Source: a virus. From it: a stretch of DNA of 64,000 bases. Below are positions 39,568 through 47,567 of this stretch, piece by piece. The DNA is taken from IMG/VR virus record IMGVR_UViG_3300035171_000016, positions 1 through 64,000 of that record; one strand, written 5' to 3'. The stretch's first letter is position 1. The number at the start of each line of letters is the position of its first letter. The translations under genes and the position numbers were made by a program. The notes beneath the pieces were generated by a model, which saw only the letters and a program-made list of their open reading frames with translations, searched no databases and was not told the DNA's origin.

Positions 39568-39747
39568 TTATTTTAATAAAAAACCACAACTACAAACAAA
39601 ATCGCCGCCAGAATTAGAATATTTAATAAACAAAAGACCGTTTTTACAATTAGGACATTTAATAGAAGTATTTCTATTTTCTCTATTTACCATAAAAGGA
39701 TTTTCTTTAACAAAATTAGCCTGAACCGGAATATTATTATTCTTCAT
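39568..39747 (-). CDS. zinc-ribbon protein, 59 aa
   Basis: MKNNNIPVQANFVKENPF, then CPNC and CSCG (Cys pairs ~20 apart): KCPNCKNGLLFIKYS ... FVCSCGFLLK. Starts inside the last codons of 39737-39967 and ends 1 nt before the broken paralogue. Confidence 0.65.
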   Translation of the reverse strand: MKNNNIPVQANFVKENPFMVNRENRNTSIKCPNCKNGLLFIKYSNSGGDFVCSCGFLLK

Positions 39748-39967
39748 TTTTCTTTTTGGCTTTATGGCTATAAAAAATACTAATTGTTAAATAATCATCG
39801 GTATACTCGCCCTCGCCAGAAGAACTTTGGCTTTGTAGAATATTTTCGATTTTTACATTATTTTTATAAAGAAAATCATTAATAGCATCTTCCATATAAA
39901 AGACTTGATTACCTATTTTTTCGTAATTTATAACGCCATTTTTAGATTTAAAAATTTTACAGAACAT
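39737..39967 (-). CDS. hypothetical protein, 76 aa
   Basis: FKSKNGVINYEKIGNQVFYM and an acidic segment QSSSGEGEYTDD, Lys-rich end. Promoter 39974-40002. Confidence 0.58.
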   Translation of the reverse strand: MFCKIFKSKNGVINYEKIGNQVFYMEDAINDFLYKNNVKIENILQSQSSSGEGEYTDDYLTISIFYSHKAKKKNEE

Positions 39968-39973
39968 TAGGTT

Positions 39974-40002
39974 AGTTTATTATTGTTTTGTTTTTAAGTC
40001 AA
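39974..40002 (-). promoter_or_regulatory. Sigma70-like promoter, leftward
   Basis: TTGACT, 17-nt spacer, TAAACT; drives 39737-39967. Confidence 0.55.
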
Positions 40003-40003
40003 G

Positions 40004-40390
40004 TTAAATTTCAGTATTTGTATCAGATTCTTTATTTTTATTTCCATTTAGGATTTTTTTTGATAAAGAAGTAACAAATAGGTTTTTTTGTTGAGCCTGC
40101 CAATTTTTAACTTTATTATCAAATTCCGCACACTTTTTAACTTCCCATTTGATTTTCTTATCTAAATTTACTATTTCAGCATGAGTTCTTTCAGCTCTTT
40201 CCTGTAATTCATCTGTAAAATTAGTTTCAAGAGTTTTTAAAATATACTCTAATTCGGCATTTTTTCTTTTAATTAAAGACGTTAGGAATGCGCTAGTTGA
40301 CGACAAAAGAGAATATTCATTACTAATATCTTTTTCAGAAATTTTCTTGATTCTCTTTTTGTTCATGTCAGTATTTACACTTTCAAACAT
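40004..40390 (-). CDS. coiled-coil protein, 128 aa
   Basis: Residues ~40-105 are a long charged coiled coil (LIKRKNAELEYILKTLETNF...). Ends with Asn/Lys-rich disordered tail. No family recognised. Confidence 0.65.
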   Translation of the reverse strand: MFESVNTDMNKKRIKKISEKDISNEYSLLSSTSAFLTSLIKRKNAELEYILKTLETNFTDELQERAERTHAEIVNLDKKIKWEVKKCAEFDNKVKNWQAQQKNLFVTSLSKKILNGNKNKESDTNTEI

Positions 40391-40404
40391 ATAATAGTAA
40401 GATA

Positions 40405-40665
40405 TTATTTATTATTGATATAGTTTATATAATTATTGCAAATTTTATTAAGATTTTTTAATTCTTGGTTTTTTCGATATTGTTTTGTTTTTTCTATCCA
40501 TAATCTATAATTAGATTGCCTGAAAATGTAGCAGGTAGTTCGACAAAGTAGTTTAGTTACTAACGCCGAAATATAGAAATAATGATTAGTAATATTAAAT
40601 CTTTTAATTCTATTATGAATATTTGGGTCTCTAATTTCGATTCTTAATGAGTATTTTTTAATCAT
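40405..40665 (-). CDS. basic hypothetical protein, 86 aa
   Basis: Lys/Arg/Tyr-rich (TTCYIFRQSNYRLWIEKTKQ), N-terminal beta strand. No family recognised. Promoter 40677-40705. Confidence 0.58.
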   Translation of the reverse strand: MIKKYSLRIEIRDPNIHNRIKRFNITNHYFYISALVTKLLCRTTCYIFRQSNYRLWIEKTKQYRKNQELKNLNKICNNYINYINNK

Positions 40666-40676
40666 GTTTATAGTTT

Positions 40677-40705
40677 ATAATAGCATATTTATTGTTTTTT
40701 GTCAA
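40677..40705 (-). promoter_or_regulatory. Sigma70-like promoter, leftward
   Basis: TTGACA, 17-nt spacer, TATTAT; drives 40405-40665. Confidence 0.72.
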
Positions 40706-40714
40706 TTAATACTT

Positions 40715-41425
40715 CTAATGCTTAACTTTTTCTAATGTCTCGACAATATACCTCACAATTCCAGAGCGCATAATATCTTCACTTGAAAGTTTAATATGAA
40801 TAATTCCCTGTTTGCGGCTATCCTCGTTATCAAATATATCAATTATTTGTTTAAATCCAGAATTACCATTAACATCAGATTGCATTGTGTCGCCAACAAG
40901 AATCATTTTAGAAAACTGGCCTATTCTAGTAATTAAGGTAACTAATTCTTTGTATGTAAAATTCTGGGTTTCGTCCGCAATAATAAACTTAGAATTAAAA
41001 GATGAACCACGAAGAAAGTTGACCGGCAAACATTTAATTCTATCTTCTTTAAAAAGCCTGTCTATTTCTAGTTTATTTAATAATTCATGTAGTTTATCTT
41101 CCAAAGGAATGATGAATGGCTTAAACTTATCAGACTCCGCTCCCGGAAGGAACCCTAGGCTTTTAGAGGCACTTTCAATAACGGTTCTGACATATAGAAG
41201 CTCGCTAACTCTTTTTTCCTGTAAATACTTTAGAGCAGCTAATACAGAAAGTAATGTTTTAGAGCTACCGGCGGGTCCAGAAATAAAGATTATTTTATTT
41301 TCTTTATTTAATAATTGCTTAATTATTTCTATTTGTCTTTCTGTCCATTTAAACTCTTTAATTTCAAAATTTTGACTAATCTTTTCACGTTGAACAACTC
41401 GAACGGACTTGTCTATTTTTTTCAT
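40715..41425 (-). CDS. phoH: PhoH-like ATPase
   Basis: 236 aa. FISGPAGSSKTLLS (48-61) is Walker A, IIADETQNFT (148-157) Walker B, and ILVGDTMQSD the third conserved block, with GFLPG in between. Superfamily 1-related RNA/DNA-dependent ATPase common in phages; exact role unproven. Leader has A/T-rich sequence without Shine-Dalgarno. Confidence 0.92.
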   Translation of the reverse strand: MKKIDKSVRVVQREKISQNFEIKEFKWTERQIEIIKQLLNKENKIIFISGPAGSSKTLLSVLAALKYLQEKRVSELLYVRTVIESASKSLGFLPGAESDKFKPFIIPLEDKLHELLNKLEIDRLFKEDRIKCLPVNFLRGSSFNSKFIIADETQNFTYKELVTLITRIGQFSKMILVGDTMQSDVNGNSGFKQIIDIFDNEDSRKQGIIHIKLSSEDIMRSGIVRYIVETLEKVKH

Positions 41426-41470
41426 TATTATTATATATTACACCATATTAACCATTTACCTATTATATCT

Positions 41471-41848
41471 TTATTTTTTATATTTTAACTCTACTTTATT
41501 AAAAAACTTAGTTGAGGTTTTATTATGGCGAGAAACGTATAAAAACTTGTATTTGTGGATGGCAGTAAAATATAGTTGACTTCCAATGCCCATTTTTCTA
41601 TATTCTGGTGATACAAAGACGTAAAATGTTTTACACTTATTTCCATCCTTATCTTTATTATTATTTTGAAAAACAAACGCCCAGCCAATTATTTTATTTT
41701 GAATTTTAGCTATAATAACGAAACCATGATTATTTCTAAATTTAGACCGCAAAAGACCATCTGGATAAGTTAATTCTAAAAGTTTTATTTTTTCTTTTTT
41801 AGTAACTTGACTTTTATTTTTACAAATATAGATGATGCTTGGCGGCAT
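41471..41848 (-). CDS. GNAT-family N-acetyltransferase
   Basis: 125 aa. VFVSPEYRKMGIGSQLYF is the acetyl-CoA pyrophosphate loop (R/Q-x-x-G-x-G/A), preceded by the IIAKIQNKIIGWAFVFQ strands. Substrate unknown. The C-terminus is short, lacking part of the last strand. Confidence 0.78.
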   Translation of the reverse strand: MPPSIIYICKNKSQVTKKEKIKLLELTYPDGLLRSKFRNNHGFVIIAKIQNKIIGWAFVFQNNNKDKDGNKCKTFYVFVSPEYRKMGIGSQLYFTAIHKYKFLYVSRHNKTSTKFFNKVELKYKK

Positions 41849-41869
41849 ACCTATACTTACACAACTTAA

Positions 41870-42088
41870 TTATTTATAATATAAATAATATTCGTCTTTT
41901 AATTGATTTAGTTTACTATAAATTTTTTTACATTCGGCTTGATAAGTAGCGTTTCTTTTGCCTATTTCCTCAAGTTTTTTAATATCTGTAGTCCAATCGC
42001 AAGATTCTACAAATCTTCCTGTATTCTTGGCGGCATTTTCTAGAGCCGATATTTGATTTTCGTACCATTTTTTAGATTTGATAGACAT
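41870..42088 (-). CDS. hypothetical protein, 72 aa, helical
   Basis: IKSKKWYENQISALENAAKN... two predicted helices, ending KLNQLKDEYYLYYK. No family recognised. Confidence 0.58.
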   Translation of the reverse strand: MSIKSKKWYENQISALENAAKNTGRFVESCDWTTDIKKLEEIGKRNATYQAECKKIYSKLNQLKDEYYLYYK

Positions 42089-42091
42089 AAC

Positions 42092-42409
42092 TTATCCTTG
42101 TCCGTGATTGCCAAGAGCATCTTCTAAACAGTTAGCATAAATAATATCACTGTTTTCTTTAATTTTACTATCTTCGTATTCATTTACTCGACGCCTAATA
42201 AATTCAAGTTTAATACATTCTAACGCTCCTACTAAATCATTAGCCGTCCTATATCTTGGATTATTATCAAATAGTTTCCAAACTATACAAGAAACTAAAT
42301 AATTTAAGTCTCCAACATCAAAAGTTTTAGAGTCTTTAGATAGCGTTTCGACGGCCTTATCAATTATTTCTTTATATTGTTCGCGGGCTTCGGGTTTAAT
42401 GTATGGCAT
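42092..42409 (-). CDS. hypothetical protein, 105 aa
   Basis: PEAREQYKEIIDKAVETLSK, VGDLNYLVSCIVWKLF and RYRTANDLVGALECIKLEFIRR match a common phage protein that follows dCMP- or ThyX-type genes in other phages; role unknown. Overlaps 42364-42633 by 46 nt. Confidence 0.68.
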   Translation of the reverse strand: MPYIKPEAREQYKEIIDKAVETLSKDSKTFDVGDLNYLVSCIVWKLFDNNPRYRTANDLVGALECIKLEFIRRRVNEYEDSKIKENSDIIYANCLEDALGNHGQG

Positions 42410-42633
42410 ATAATTTTTTTATTTAAATTTAGGCTTTTATTATTTTTGTATTCTTGCATTAGTTCATCCGCACGAGTTGGACAAATAGGCGGCGAATATG
42501 GATTATCTGTTGCGGGTACAGCATCTACTTCATTATAAATTTTACCGCAAAAACATTTTAATTTTCCATTTCCTTGATACATATCAAAATATGTATTTTC
42601 GACAGAATTTTCTAGGCTTTCTAGGTAATCCAT
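42364..42633 (-). CDS. hypothetical protein, 89 aa
   Basis: Has LKCFCGKIYNEVDAVPATDN and PPICPTRADELM; three Cys near each other suggest a metal site. The unusually long overlap with the next gene may mean its last residues are not used. Confidence 0.58.
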   Translation of the reverse strand: MDYLESLENSVENTYFDMYQGNGKLKCFCGKIYNEVDAVPATDNPYSPPICPTRADELMQEYKNNKSLNLNKKIICHTLNPKPANNIKK

Positions 42634-42638
42634 AGTAT

Positions 42639-43280
42639 TTATAACTTCTTATATTCTATACCTTTTTCTGTCAAAAGTAAATAGTTTCTTCCGTTTTGTT
42701 GTCCGGTATGGTGGTTTCCGTCACAAAGCTGACCTACTACATATCTTCTAGGAGAAAAATTATCTACCTTATTTAAATGTAAATGACCCTGAATAACTCC
42801 AATAGTTTGACTATCAAACGTATAGTTATGTTTAAACTGTTCTTCTGTTATTTTATCTGGAAAGCTCCATAGGTCTTTGGGTAAATTATGAAAGCAGTAA
42901 TAATTTAATCCATTAGGTAATATCAACTTAAATCCGCGAGGAAGGTTTTCTAAAAATTGTAAATGTTCTTTAGATAAATTAAAATCCGGCGGCTTGCCTA
43001 GTACTCTTTGAGTAACAAATTTATCGTTATTAGAAGAGGCAACTAAAAATGATTCGTGGTTTCCCTCTAAAACTGGAATATTATTATCTATAAAATATTG
43101 AATAGAATATTTATTAAATTCGTCGCCATCTTTAGCAAAAAGGAAAGTAAAGTCCCCAAGCGAAATCACAGGAGATTCAGGGTATAGCTCTTTTAATTTG
43201 CGAATATTAGCTAAATTGCAATGACTATCCGAAAACAAAACACATGGGAATCTATTTATATTTATTTCTTTAATAGTCAT
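42639..43280 (-). CDS. Calcineurin-like metallophosphatase 2
   Basis: 213 aa. LFSDSHCN (DxH), SLGDFTFL (GD), LEGNHES (GNHE), CFHNLP (H) and IQGHLHL (GHxH) are all present. Different arrangement from 34829-35578 and not a recent duplicate. Substrate unknown. Confidence 0.88.
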   Translation of the reverse strand: MTIKEININRFPCVLFSDSHCNLANIRKLKELYPESPVISLGDFTFLFAKDGDEFNKYSIQYFIDNNIPVLEGNHESFLVASSNNDKFVTQRVLGKPPDFNLSKEHLQFLENLPRGFKLILPNGLNYYCFHNLPKDLWSFPDKITEEQFKHNYTFDSQTIGVIQGHLHLNKVDNFSPRRYVVGQLCDGNHHTGQQNGRNYLLLTEKGIEYKKL

Positions 43281-43282
43281 TA

Positions 43283-43409
43283 TTTCTTTTTATACTTAAA
43301 TGTTCTAGAATTGTAATTTCAAATAAACTAGATATAATAAAAATATATAATATTATTTTCTCGGAAAGAGAAGTTGATAAAATTGGATTAACTAGAAAAT
43401 ATAAAAAAT
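43283..43409 (-). other. 127-nt gap with open hydrophobic frame, no start
   Basis: One minus-strand frame is open across the gap and would encode LYFLVNPILSTSLSEKIILY and more, but has no ATG/GTG/TTG in place. Nothing else is seen. Confidence 0.3.
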
Positions 43410-43607
43410 TTAAAGACTTTCTATTTCCTGAATTATAGTATCTATATTAACGGTCTTTTTACCGTTTAATTTTGTATTTAAGAAAATAATTTTTAATACT
43501 TCCTCTCTACAGGCATCCCAGCCATCAGAACATAAAAACACCTGTTCTTTATTTAAATCTTGTTCTTGATTATTATTGTATTTATTAAACCATTCTTTAA
43601 AATTCAT
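43410..43607 (-). CDS. hypothetical protein, 65 aa
   Basis: NFKEWFNKYNNNQEQDLNKEQ then CSDGWDACREEVLKIIF. The GWDA[AC] motif followed by a helix is a widespread phage signature of unknown function. Confidence 0.62.
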   Translation of the reverse strand: MNFKEWFNKYNNNQEQDLNKEQVFLCSDGWDACREEVLKIIFLNTKLNGKKTVNIDTIIQEIESL

Positions 43608-43609
43608 AA

Positions 43610-43828
43610 TTATTTCCTTTTTTCAAAAAAAACTTCAAGGCATCTAAATTGCCTAAAAATAGATATTTCGTTAGTATATCCATAAACCTTTCCAGTTTCC
43701 AAATCTATATTTAAATTATTAATATGATTACAATGGCCAATTTCAAAAAAATAAAAATTTGATTTTGAATAAAATCTACAGTCTTTACAAAGTTTTATAT
43801 CTTTAATGTATTGTTTATCAATATCCAT
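43610..43828 (-). CDS. Cys-rich hypothetical protein, 72 aa
   Basis: CKDCRFYSKSNFYFFEIGHCNHI gives CxxC plus CNH, and a late RCLEVFFEKR: a four-Cys site like other short phage proteins with KxCxxCxxF. Promoter 43834-43862. Confidence 0.66.
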   Translation of the reverse strand: MDIDKQYIKDIKLCKDCRFYSKSNFYFFEIGHCNHINNLNIDLETGKVYGYTNEISIFRQFRCLEVFFEKRK

Positions 43829-43833
43829 AAGAA

Positions 43834-43862
43834 AGTATAAGGTTTATACTATCTTTTGTCAA
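43834..43862 (-). promoter_or_regulatory. Sigma70-like promoter, leftward
   Basis: TTGACA, 17-nt spacer, TATACT; overlaps the end of the beta-helix gene. Confidence 0.65.
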
Positions 43863-44646
43863 TTTTTATTTCGTTTCCGGTGCAAGATTTATTATTAACC
43901 TTAAAGCAATCAATTTTATCAGAGAAGATTTGAAATTTATTATTAATACAGCCAGTATTCGTAAACTGATTTACTTGTGCCATAAATATACCAAATTTAT
44001 TATTGTTTAAGTTAATATTTAAAAATTTATTATTGCTACTGTTTCTTATAAAAATTGCAGTATCATTACTATATATAAAACAATTAGAAAATACATTAAA
44101 ATTAAAGTTATTATCAAGAGATATGCCCGCAGCCAAATTCCCTTTTAAAGATATATTATAAAAGAAACTATTAGTAGTTTCGTAAAATGCCGCGCCATCG
44201 TATTCGTTATTTTCTGACGTTAAATTATTTATCTGTAGATTATCAACTCCTAAAGTAGTTACTATGCCGCCAGACTTACAGTTTTTAATATTAATATTGG
44301 ATAATCTTACGTTTTTACAGTTTTGAATAAAGATGCCGTCATTATTAATGATTCCTCGGTTAGTTTTTTTGTACAGTTCTTTAGATTGGTTTAATCTATT
44401 TCCGTCAATAGTAATATTATTTATTAAAATGTTAGTTATCGGTTCTCCATATTCGTTACCAATTATAATTAGGGGACAATCTGATTTACCGTTTAATATT
44501 AAATTTAAGTTGGTTAGTTTAATATTGCTATTAGTTATTAATATCGGAGAGTTTAAATATATTACTTCTTGAAAATTAAATATAGGATATAAACATAAAA
44601 AAACAATAGAAAGAAAAATTATTTCTATTGTAATATTCTTTAGCAC
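43849..44646 (-). CDS. secreted/anchored parallel beta-helix protein, 265 aa
   Basis: N-terminal hydrophobic segment (about 6-25) is a signal peptide or anchor. From ~40 on, ~22-residue repeats rich in Asn/Ile (NLQINNLTSENNEYDG, NISLKGNLAAGISL, NCFIYSNDTAIFIR) are PbH1 right-handed beta-helix coils as in NosD and tail-spike proteins. It could be an exported or virion surface protein; enzyme activity not shown. Confidence 0.75.
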   Translation of the reverse strand: MLKNITIEIIFLSIVFLCLYPIFNFQEVIYLNSPILITNSNIKLTNLNLILNGKSDCPLIIIGNEYGEPITNILINNITIDGNRLNQSKELYKKTNRGIINNDGIFIQNCKNVRLSNINIKNCKSGGIVTTLGVDNLQINNLTSENNEYDGAAFYETTNSFFYNISLKGNLAAGISLDNNFNFNVFSNCFIYSNDTAIFIRNSSNNKFLNINLNNNKFGIFMAQVNQFTNTGCINNKFQIFSDKIDCFKVNNKSCTGNEIKIDKR

Positions 44647-44674
44647 ATGATATTTACACTATTAATCTTAAATA

Positions 44675-44884
44675 TTATGAAGCGCAGCCGGTAGTTGCAT
44701 TTTTCTCTACCCTTTCTATACCATAAAGCTTAATATTTTTAATTGCAGCATTATAACCGTTGGCAAAAGCAAATAATAAAGTTGGTTCGTAGTTGGTAGA
44801 TTTTGTAGAATCTAGGGTTGCTTTCCATTCTTCTTTATACATATCTACTTTTTGTTTTGTATTATTAGGATTTAATTTTTTCAT
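44675..44884 (-). CDS. hypothetical protein, 69 aa
   Basis: KEEWKATLDSTKSTNYEPTL then FANGYNAAIKNIKLYG, a variant of the GYNAAI motif in small phage proteins. Start overlaps the stop of 44881-45117. Confidence 0.58.
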   Translation of the reverse strand: MKKLNPNNTKQKVDMYKEEWKATLDSTKSTNYEPTLLFAFANGYNAAIKNIKLYGIERVEKNATTGCAS

Positions 44885-45117
44885 AATTTATCAGGGTCAT
44901 AACCTTCTGTAATCATGTCATATTTTGGAACTTTAACATTCTTATCTGGTTTGCAACGGTCTGGATATAATACTATTTTAGGATTATTCTCTATAATCTC
45001 GGCTATCAAATTAACAATTTCCTCGGGGCCAAATACCGATTTCCAATCACAAGTTTCGGAAATTTCAGAAACTTTATCCATATAAAGCTGAAATAATTTT
45101 TCTTTATTAATTTTCAT
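44881..45117 (-). CDS. hypothetical protein, 78 aa
   Basis: LFQLYMDKVSEISETCDWKS N-terminal helix, then PEEIVNLIAEIIENNPKIVL. No family recognised. Confidence 0.58.
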   Translation of the reverse strand: MKINKEKLFQLYMDKVSEISETCDWKSVFGPEEIVNLIAEIIENNPKIVLYPDRCKPDKNVKVPKYDMITEGYDPDKL

Positions 45118-45120
45118 ATT

Positions 45121-45309
45121 TTAGGCATCCCATCCATTATCTGAATAATAACTACGTTTTGGTCTTGTATTTTCTTCTATTTTAGATACTTTTTTTATTA
45201 AAATTTCTTCTAATTTTTTAATTCTATTATATAAGCTTTCTATAACTTGTATAGGAATAACAACTATTTCGGACGATTTTATTAATGGCGGCTCATCATT
45301 AATAATCAT
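45121..45309 (-). CDS. hypothetical protein, 62 aa
   Basis: Central coiled coil (VIESLYNRIKKLEEILIKK) and C-terminal YYSDNGWDA, the same GWDA tail as in 43410-43607. Confidence 0.58.
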   Translation of the reverse strand: MIINDEPPLIKSSEIVVIPIQVIESLYNRIKKLEEILIKKVSKIEENTRPKRSYYSDNGWDA

Positions 45310-45313
45310 AAAA

Positions 45314-45397
45314 TTATATTTTAGGATATATATTATTCTTAACTATTAGAATCATAAAACCGGCAATAGCTACAATTAGAATTATATTATGACTCAT
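45314..45397 (-). CDS. 27-aa membrane peptide
   Basis: MSHNIILIVAIAGFMILIVK then NNIYPKI; one hydrophobic helix. ATG overlaps the TAA of 45397-45672 (TAATG) and it ends just before the next gene. Confidence 0.45.
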   Translation of the reverse strand: MSHNIILIVAIAGFMILIVKNNIYPKI

Positions 45398-45672
45398 TAT
45401 TTTATTGCTTCTAAAATTTTACCTAACATTTCAAGTCTCCATTTTTTATCACCCGGATGCTCATTTTGCGCCCATTCATGGTCATAGTCTTTTTTTATTT
45501 CTTTTAAAAGGCTACGATATTCTTCTTTTTCTTTTTTTATTTGGTTAAAATCTTTTTTTAATTCGGTGCATACACCTTCTATAATTTGAATTACCTGTTC
45601 CGAGTTAAGAATTGATAATTTTGCAATTTCATGGTAAAGAACGGCGTCTAAGTTATTTATTGTAGTTTTCAT
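45397..45672 (-). CDS. coiled-coil protein, 91 aa
   Basis: LKKDFNQIKKEKEEYRSLLKE coiled coil, then WAQNEHPGDKKWRLEMLGKI. No family recognised. Confidence 0.6.
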   Translation of the reverse strand: MKTTINNLDAVLYHEIAKLSILNSEQVIQIIEGVCTELKKDFNQIKKEKEEYRSLLKEIKKDYDHEWAQNEHPGDKKWRLEMLGKILEAIK

Positions 45673-45680
45673 ATTTAAAA

Positions 45681-45812
45681 TTAATGTTTTCTATCTTCAT
45701 CTAGCCAGCCTAACCAACCGGCAATAATAAAAATTAATAATCCAATCAAAAATAACGCCCCAACATATTTAACAGTAAAAGTAGCTATTAGTGCGGCATA
45801 ATCAGTATTCAT
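45681..45812 (-). CDS. membrane protein, 43 aa
   Basis: MNTDYAALIATFTVKYVGAL..., long hydrophobic helix (about 17-38) ending WLDEDRKH. Overlaps 45802-46002 by 11 nt. Confidence 0.55.
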   Translation of the reverse strand: MNTDYAALIATFTVKYVGALFLIGLLIFIIAGWLGWLDEDRKH

Positions 45813-46002
45813 ATTTTTTTAAGATATTATAAAGTTTTCTTAATTCTTCTATTCTTTCTTTATAAGAACAATTGCAAAATTCGGTATTATGATAAGAACA
45901 TAAATCCGTATGAAATGCGTAATTTTCAATAAAAGAGCGAGACTTTTCTAAAAACTCTTTTATTTCTAATAAATCTTTAAATTTACAATTGCTATCTGCC
46001 AT
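45802..46002 (-). CDS. Cys/His-rich small protein, 66 aa
   Basis: HTDLCSYHNTEFCNCSYKERI gives C, H, C, C within 15 residues, a possible zinc site between two helices. Confidence 0.57.
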   Translation of the reverse strand: MADSNCKFKDLLEIKEFLEKSRSFIENYAFHTDLCSYHNTEFCNCSYKERIEELRKLYNILKKYEY

Positions 46003-46010
46003 AATAAATA

Positions 46011-46247
46011 TTATCTAGGAATAACTTTTCTTTTTAATCTATTAGCGTCTCTCCTAGATGCCCCCTCTTGCTTTTCAACTTCGCATAAAGAGGCCTTTTC
46101 TAGAAAATCAAGAGCGGTTATATAAACTTTATTAAAAAAATTTTCAGAAGAGAATCCGGGTTCAATATTGGTAAACTTAATACCATATATCTTAGACCAT
46201 GAATAGGCCGTTTTCTTAATTTTATCGTTGTCTACAAACTTTTCCAT
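46011..46247 (-). CDS. hypothetical protein, 78 aa
   Basis: Starts MEKFVDNDKIKKTAYSW; helical ALDFLEKASLCEVEKQEGAS and basic C-terminus RRDANRLKRK. Promoter 46255-46283. Confidence 0.55.
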   Translation of the reverse strand: MEKFVDNDKIKKTAYSWSKIYGIKFTNIEPGFSSENFFNKVYITALDFLEKASLCEVEKQEGASRRDANRLKRKVIPR

Positions 46248-46254
46248 AGAAAAG

Positions 46255-46283
46255 AGTATAGTATAGAACTACTAGGAAGTCAA
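46255..46283 (-). promoter_or_regulatory. Sigma70-like promoter, leftward
   Basis: TTGACT, 17-nt spacer, TATACT; drives the unit from 46247. Confidence 0.63.
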
Positions 46284-46292
46284 ATAAAATAA

Positions 46293-46541
46293 TTACTTCT
46301 TATTTTGACCCATTTGATGGCCAAAATAGAAAGATATTACGCTAACAGTTAAATTTGCTAATACATCCGGTATTACCTTCGTCATAAATGCTAATATACA
46401 AATAGTTAAAACAAGAAAAATTGCAATAAGACCTCTAACAGAGAGACTTCCAATTTTAGAACCATCATTTTGAGATACTTGAGCTACATCTGTAGTGTCG
46501 GCAACTTTAGGCGTACTAGTAGTTTGTGTTTCGTCTGGCAT
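46293..46541 (-). CDS. holin-like membrane protein, 82 aa
   Basis: Polar, Thr/Asp-rich N-terminus, then two helices (about 36-55 and 60-77): SVRGLIAIFLVLTICILAFM and LTVSVISFYFGHQMG, with a QNKK end. Size, topology and the FYFG end resemble small phage holins. Next to a possible spanin pair, but no endolysin is in the window, so the call is tentative. Confidence 0.5.
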   Translation of the reverse strand: MPDETQTTSTPKVADTTDVAQVSQNDGSKIGSLSVRGLIAIFLVLTICILAFMTKVIPDVLANLTVSVISFYFGHQMGQNKK

Positions 46542-46568
46542 AAATATCCTATATATTAAATATTACAC

Positions 46569-46724
46569 CTAATTATTATCTTTTTTATCTTTGTTTTTAT
46601 CTTCTTTATTAATTACTTTATCGTTAATATCAGGTATATATTGAATATTTGCCATTTTTAACCAATTTTGGTGAACTAGACTATAAAAATATTTATCATT
46701 ATCTTCTGGACAATTTTGAATCAT
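46569..46724 (-). CDS. hypothetical protein, 51 aa
   Basis: MIQNCPEDNDKYFYSLVHQN, then a Lys/Asp-rich tail (INKEDKNKDKKDNN). Fills a 240-nt gap next to divergent plus-strand genes. Confidence 0.5.
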   Translation of the reverse strand: MIQNCPEDNDKYFYSLVHQNWLKMANIQYIPDINDKVINKEDKNKDKKDNN

Positions 46725-46784
46725 ATAGGAATATTACATTAAATAAAGTGTAAATAAACAAAAATAATAGATTATTATACATTT

Positions 46785-47081
46785 ATGCCAAGAATTTTAT
46801 TAAATATAACCGTGAATAATACGCCACAACAAATTACTGGCGCACCCACATTCTTTAGAACGGCTTCGTTTTTTGGTATTAGTGGCTTTAATTCCAATGG
46901 AACACCTAAAAATAATATTCAAACCGTTTATGTAGGTACTGTTTCTGGTGAATGCCCTATGGTAGCGGCGGCTGGCAGTAGTTTTGTTTACAATACCCAA
47001 ACAGATAGAGAAAGAGAAAATTTAGGTAATTGGTTTTATCAAGGAACTACTGGAGACGGATTATATATTGTTTATAATTAA
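46785..47081 (+). CDS. hypothetical plus-strand protein, 98 aa
   Basis: MPRILLNITVNNTPQQITG, then Gly/Ser/Thr/Asn-rich beta sequence (FFGISGFNSNGTPK, CPMVAAAGSSFVYN). Composition resembles small virion-surface or fibre-head domains. A TATAC-type -10 lies just before the ATG. 1 nt before the lipoprotein gene. Confidence 0.62.
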   Translation: MPRILLNITVNNTPQQITGAPTFFRTASFFGISGFNSNGTPKNNIQTVYVGTVSGECPMVAAAGSSFVYNTQTDRERENLGNWFYQGTTGDGLYIVYN

Positions 47082-47082
47082 A

Positions 47083-47274
47083 ATGAGATTTAATTTAGCA
47101 GTACTAATAATTCCTGCTATTTTAATGCTTTCTGGTTGTGTTATAGTTTCAAAAAATAGAGTATTTCCTAAAGTTGACTGGTATTGGTCAAAAGACGCAA
47201 TAAACCAAAGACAAGATATAATTGCCGAAAAACAATACGAAAAATCCTATGAAACAAATAAAATAAGTAAATAA
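47083..47274 (+). CDS. lipoprotein, 63 aa (o-spanin-like)
   Basis: ATG 47083 gives MRFNLAVLIIPAILMLSGCV: signal peptide with lipobox LSGC, then a short charged mature part. Its size and place opposite a membrane/coiled-coil gene (47275-47529, converging with zero gap) suggest an outer-membrane spanin partner. Inference from layout. Confidence 0.65.
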   Translation: MRFNLAVLIIPAILMLSGCVIVSKNRVFPKVDWYWSKDAINQRQDIIAEKQYEKSYETNKISK

Positions 47275-47529
47275 TTACTTATCTTTTTTATGTTTTAACT
47301 GGTCTTGAAGAACAGCCATTTGAACTTTTAGATTATTTATTTCGCTATTGGCTTTTTGGATTTCTTGTTCTTTCTCGTTTATATGAGACCAAATTAGAGT
47401 TTGGGTATCTTTTTGCTTGTGGTTTTCATTATATAAATCAGTTAGTCCGCCAATTAAAGCTAATATAGAGCCCCAAGAGATAGCGTGGGACTTATATTTT
47501 CTATATAATCTTTTGGTTTGTTTTACCAT
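47275..47529 (-). CDS. membrane-anchored coiled-coil protein, 84 aa (i-spanin-like)
   Basis: Basic N-terminus, one weak membrane segment (about 15-30, AISWGSILALIGGLTDLY), then a long coiled coil (NEKEQEIQKANSEINNLKVQ). Topology fits an inner-membrane spanin, but it is encoded on the opposite strand from the lipoprotein, which is atypical. Confidence 0.6.
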   Translation of the reverse strand: MVKQTKRLYRKYKSHAISWGSILALIGGLTDLYNENHKQKDTQTLIWSHINEKEQEIQKANSEINNLKVQMAVLQDQLKHKKDK

Positions 47530-47567
47530 CTATAGGAATTACACCTATAAATGGCAAAATTTGATTA

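Noticed and set aside
40812-41375. Plus-strand 187-aa frame
   Set aside because: Antisense to phoH, whose Walker motifs are intact on the minus strand.
43283-43409. Small membrane protein gene
   Set aside because: Frame is open and hydrophobic but has no usable start codon.
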